This document shows, piece after piece, positions 4,711-5,799 of a stretch of DNA of 5,799 bases. The notes under the pieces are model-generated. The model saw nothing but the letters and a program-made list of their open reading frames with translations, had not been told where the DNA came from and did not search any database. The stretch's first letter is position 1. Each line of letters starts with the position of its first letter. The stretch lies in NCBI GenBank assembly GCA_947446625.1, contig CANFIE010000266.1, positions 1 to 5,799 of the forward strand, in the 5' to 3' direction. Source of the DNA: Acetobacteraceae bacterium. Lineage in GTDB: Bacteria > Pseudomonadota > Alphaproteobacteria > Acetobacterales > Acetobacteraceae. Made by a program: the position numbers and the translations under genes.

Positions 4711-5163
4711 TCAGCCAACCATGCCGCGCTTGTGCTCGTTCAGCTGAATGCTGCCGGGCTGGAAGCCCTTCTTCAGCACCGGCAGCGCCAGGTACGGGTT
4801 GCAGGCGCCGCACACAAAAATGTCCAGCGCGGCATAATCCCGCTCCGGCCAAGTGTGGATCGACACATGGCTCTCCGCCAGCACCAGCACCCCGGAAACG
4901 CCGCTATTCGGCCCGAAGTGATGGAAGTGCCCATGCAAAATCGTCGCGCCGGTGGCAATGGCCGCCTCGCGCAGCACCGCATCAATATGCTCCGGATCCG
5001 CCAGGTTGGTGGCGTCCCAAAGATCAATGATCAGGTGCGTGCCGGCGAATTTAACGCCATCACGAACAACGAAATAATCCTTCGCCTCCGGAGTGGAGGT
5101 TTCAGACATCTGGGCTTCGCTCGGAATATCCGAGACCATCCCCAGTGTGACGAGAGCTTCCAT
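4711..5163 (-). CDS. speD: S-adenosylmethionine decarboxylase proenzyme (pyruvoyl-dependent)
   Basis: SpeD decarboxylates S-adenosylmethionine to the aminopropyl donor used by SpeE. The protein is a short prokaryotic class of about 150 aa that cleaves itself to create a pyruvoyl cofactor. The cleavage site is E97-S98 in 'LAESHVSIHTWPE', giving a 97-residue beta chain and a 53-residue pyruvoyl-bearing alpha chain. The expected downstream residues are present: H103, five after the Ser, and C118, twenty after it. Other conserved segments are 'FAGTHLIIDLW' (39-49) and 'ILHGHFHHFGPNSGVSG' (75-91). The ATG at 5161-5163 is preferred because AAAGGGG (5171-5177) lies seven bases upstream. This start leaves about 30 residues before the conserved fold, longer than compact family members; ATG at residue 19 is an alternative with a weaker site. 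It is followed by a terminator and then speE. Confidence 0.96.
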   Translation of the reverse strand: MEALVTLGMVSDIPSEAQMSETSTPEAKDYFVVRDGVKFAGTHLIIDLWDATNLADPEHIDAVLREAAIATGATILHGHFHHFGPNSGVSGVLVLAESHVSIHTWPERDYAALDIFVCGACNPYLALPVLKKGFQPGSIQLNEHKRGMVG

Positions 5164-5198
5164 AGCAGGGCCCCTTTCCCACCAGCAGATGACCTTGG

Positions 5199-5215
5199 TG
5201 ATCGGGTATCGATCA
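5199..5215. promoter_or_regulatory. Dyad upstream of speD, possible operator
   Basis: tgatcg and cgatca form a perfect 6-bp inverted repeat with a 5-base spacer, 36 bp before the speD start. The size and position suit a dimeric repressor site or a small leader hairpin. No regulator can be assigned from the sequence. Confidence 0.4.
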
Positions 5216-5231
5216 GGTCAACGGGGGGCGC

Positions 5232-5259
5232 ATATGAGGCAGCGGGACCGGGGGTGCAA
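5232..5259 (-). promoter_or_regulatory. Candidate speD promoter
   Basis: On the minus strand TTGCAC (5254-5259) and TCATAT (5232-5237) are 16 bases apart, placing a transcript start near 5225 and a leader of about 60 bases containing the 5199-5215 dyad. A second -35-like box, TTGACC (5216-5221), lacks a good -10 partner. This is a weak prediction. Confidence 0.3.
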
Positions 5260-5319
5260 GTGAATTTAGACCCCCCGACCAATATTTTTTCCCGCCACCC
5301 CCCGGGGGCAGCCGGTTCC

Positions 5320-5799
5320 CTACCGCGTTACCGGCGCACCTGCCCGCAATGCCTCCAGCCTTCCGGGCAGGTTCCGGAAAAGCTGCTGTTCCCGCGCCAG
5401 CCTTGGCAGGTCCGCCAGCCCCTTCAGGGATTCGGCGGTTAACGCCACGAATCCAGCAGCTTGCGGCCCTTCCGGCAATCGCCCGCCATGCGCCCCACGC
5501 AGGGCGGCAATGCCGGCTTCGTCACCCGCCAGCACCAGCAACGCCGCCTGCCGCAAAACAGCGCGTTGCTGCGCCGCATCCAGCGCCGCCGGTGCGGCGG
5601 GCAACGCCAGCAAGGCCCGCGCCCCGGCCGCCGCCGCCGCCGGCCAATCCTGCGCTTCGGCATGCAATTCACTCAGCGCCCCGGCACCGGAATCGCCCAG
5701 TTGCTCCAGCGCCTCCACGGCTTTGCCCAGATTGCCGCGCCGCGCCTCGGCCCGCGCCCCCAGCACCACCCTTTCCCGAGAAAGCACCTCCGCCAGCCC
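5320..5799 (-). CDS. C-terminal part of a TPR-like protein (partial)
   Basis: The reading frame is open to the window edge, so the N-terminus lies outside; 159 residues are visible before the TAG at 5320-5322. The content is Ala/Leu/Gly/Arg-rich and helical. Segments such as 'ARAEARRGNLGKAVEALEQL' and 'ALSELHAEAQDWPAAAAAGARAL' read like tetratricopeptide helix pairs, a protein-protein interaction fold. The C-terminal 'LARLAREQ'-style end (LADLPRLAREQQLFRNLPGRL) resembles the tail I recall from large alphaproteobacterial TPR proteins, but this was not searched. An internal GTG at 5785-5787 could be a start, yet codons continue in frame to the edge. It is on the same strand as speD, with 156 bp between them. 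No specific function is assigned. Confidence 0.7.
   Translation of the reverse strand, partial: GLAEVLSRERVVLGARAEARRGNLGKAVEALEQLGDSGAGALSELHAEAQDWPAAAAAGARALLALPAAPAALDAAQQRAVLRQAALLVLAGDEAGIAALRGAHGGRLPEGPQAAGFVALTAESLKGLADLPRLAREQQLFRNLPGRLEALRAGAPVTR

Noticed and set aside
55..5163. Functional link between the c-di-GMP block and spermidine synthesis
   Set aside because: Polyamines affect c-di-GMP signalling in some bacteria, but here the genes are convergent or separately transcribed and separated by terminators. Proximity alone is not evidence.
5290..5319. Terminator for the partial TPR gene
   Set aside because: The inverted repeat around the C6G5 run leaves almost no loop, and on the minus strand an A-tract rather than a T-tract follows.
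1..5799. CRISPR array, tRNA, rRNA or insertion sequence
   Set aside because: There are no regularly spaced repeats, no cloverleaf or rRNA signature, and no transposase or integrase motif on either strand.

Overview
The window is GC-rich DNA with strong GC bias in its genes. The organism is probably an alphaproteobacterium, perhaps Rhodospirillales-like. This rests on the prokaryotic-type SpeD with a long N-terminus followed by SpeE, the XRE regulators with an 'IPDPELRR' tail, and the Ala/Gly-rich TPR protein. It is an inference from protein style; there is no rRNA or other marker gene here.

Layout. Positions 55-2472 (minus strand) hold a tight three-gene operon. Transcription starts with a 433-aa protein that fuses an XRE/Cro-type helix-turn-helix to a cyclic-di-GMP phosphodiesterase (EAL) domain. 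A single-pass membrane protein resembling DUF2939 follows, and a stand-alone XRE regulator comes last. The two junctions overlap by 4 and 20 bp. A 357-bp intergenic region (2473-2829) with a very AT-rich core separates this operon from a divergent plus-strand gene (2830-3468). That gene encodes an orphan, partly degenerate receiver domain fused to a LuxR-type DNA-binding domain. A perfect 13-bp-stem terminator follows it.

This regulatory block is bracketed by two direct copies of a 55-bp hairpin-forming repeat (1-55 and 3513-3567, 49/55 identical). After about 200 bp with no convincing gene comes the spermidine pair on the minus strand: speD (S-adenosylmethionine decarboxylase, 4711-5163), then speE (spermidine synthase, 3772-4638). 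Between them is a hairpin-plus-T-tract terminator that runs into the speE ribosome-binding site. The right edge (5320-5799) carries the C-terminal end of a TPR-like protein on the minus strand.

How the genes work together. SpeD makes decarboxylated S-adenosylmethionine, which SpeE uses to convert putrescine to spermidine; this is established for the families. The left block looks like a self-contained signalling cassette with a c-di-GMP-hydrolysing or c-di-GMP-responsive DNA-binding protein, a membrane partner, a second XRE regulator and a divergent LuxR-type regulator. Its composition is read directly from the sequence. That the parts form one system, and that the flanking repeats define a unit, is inference.
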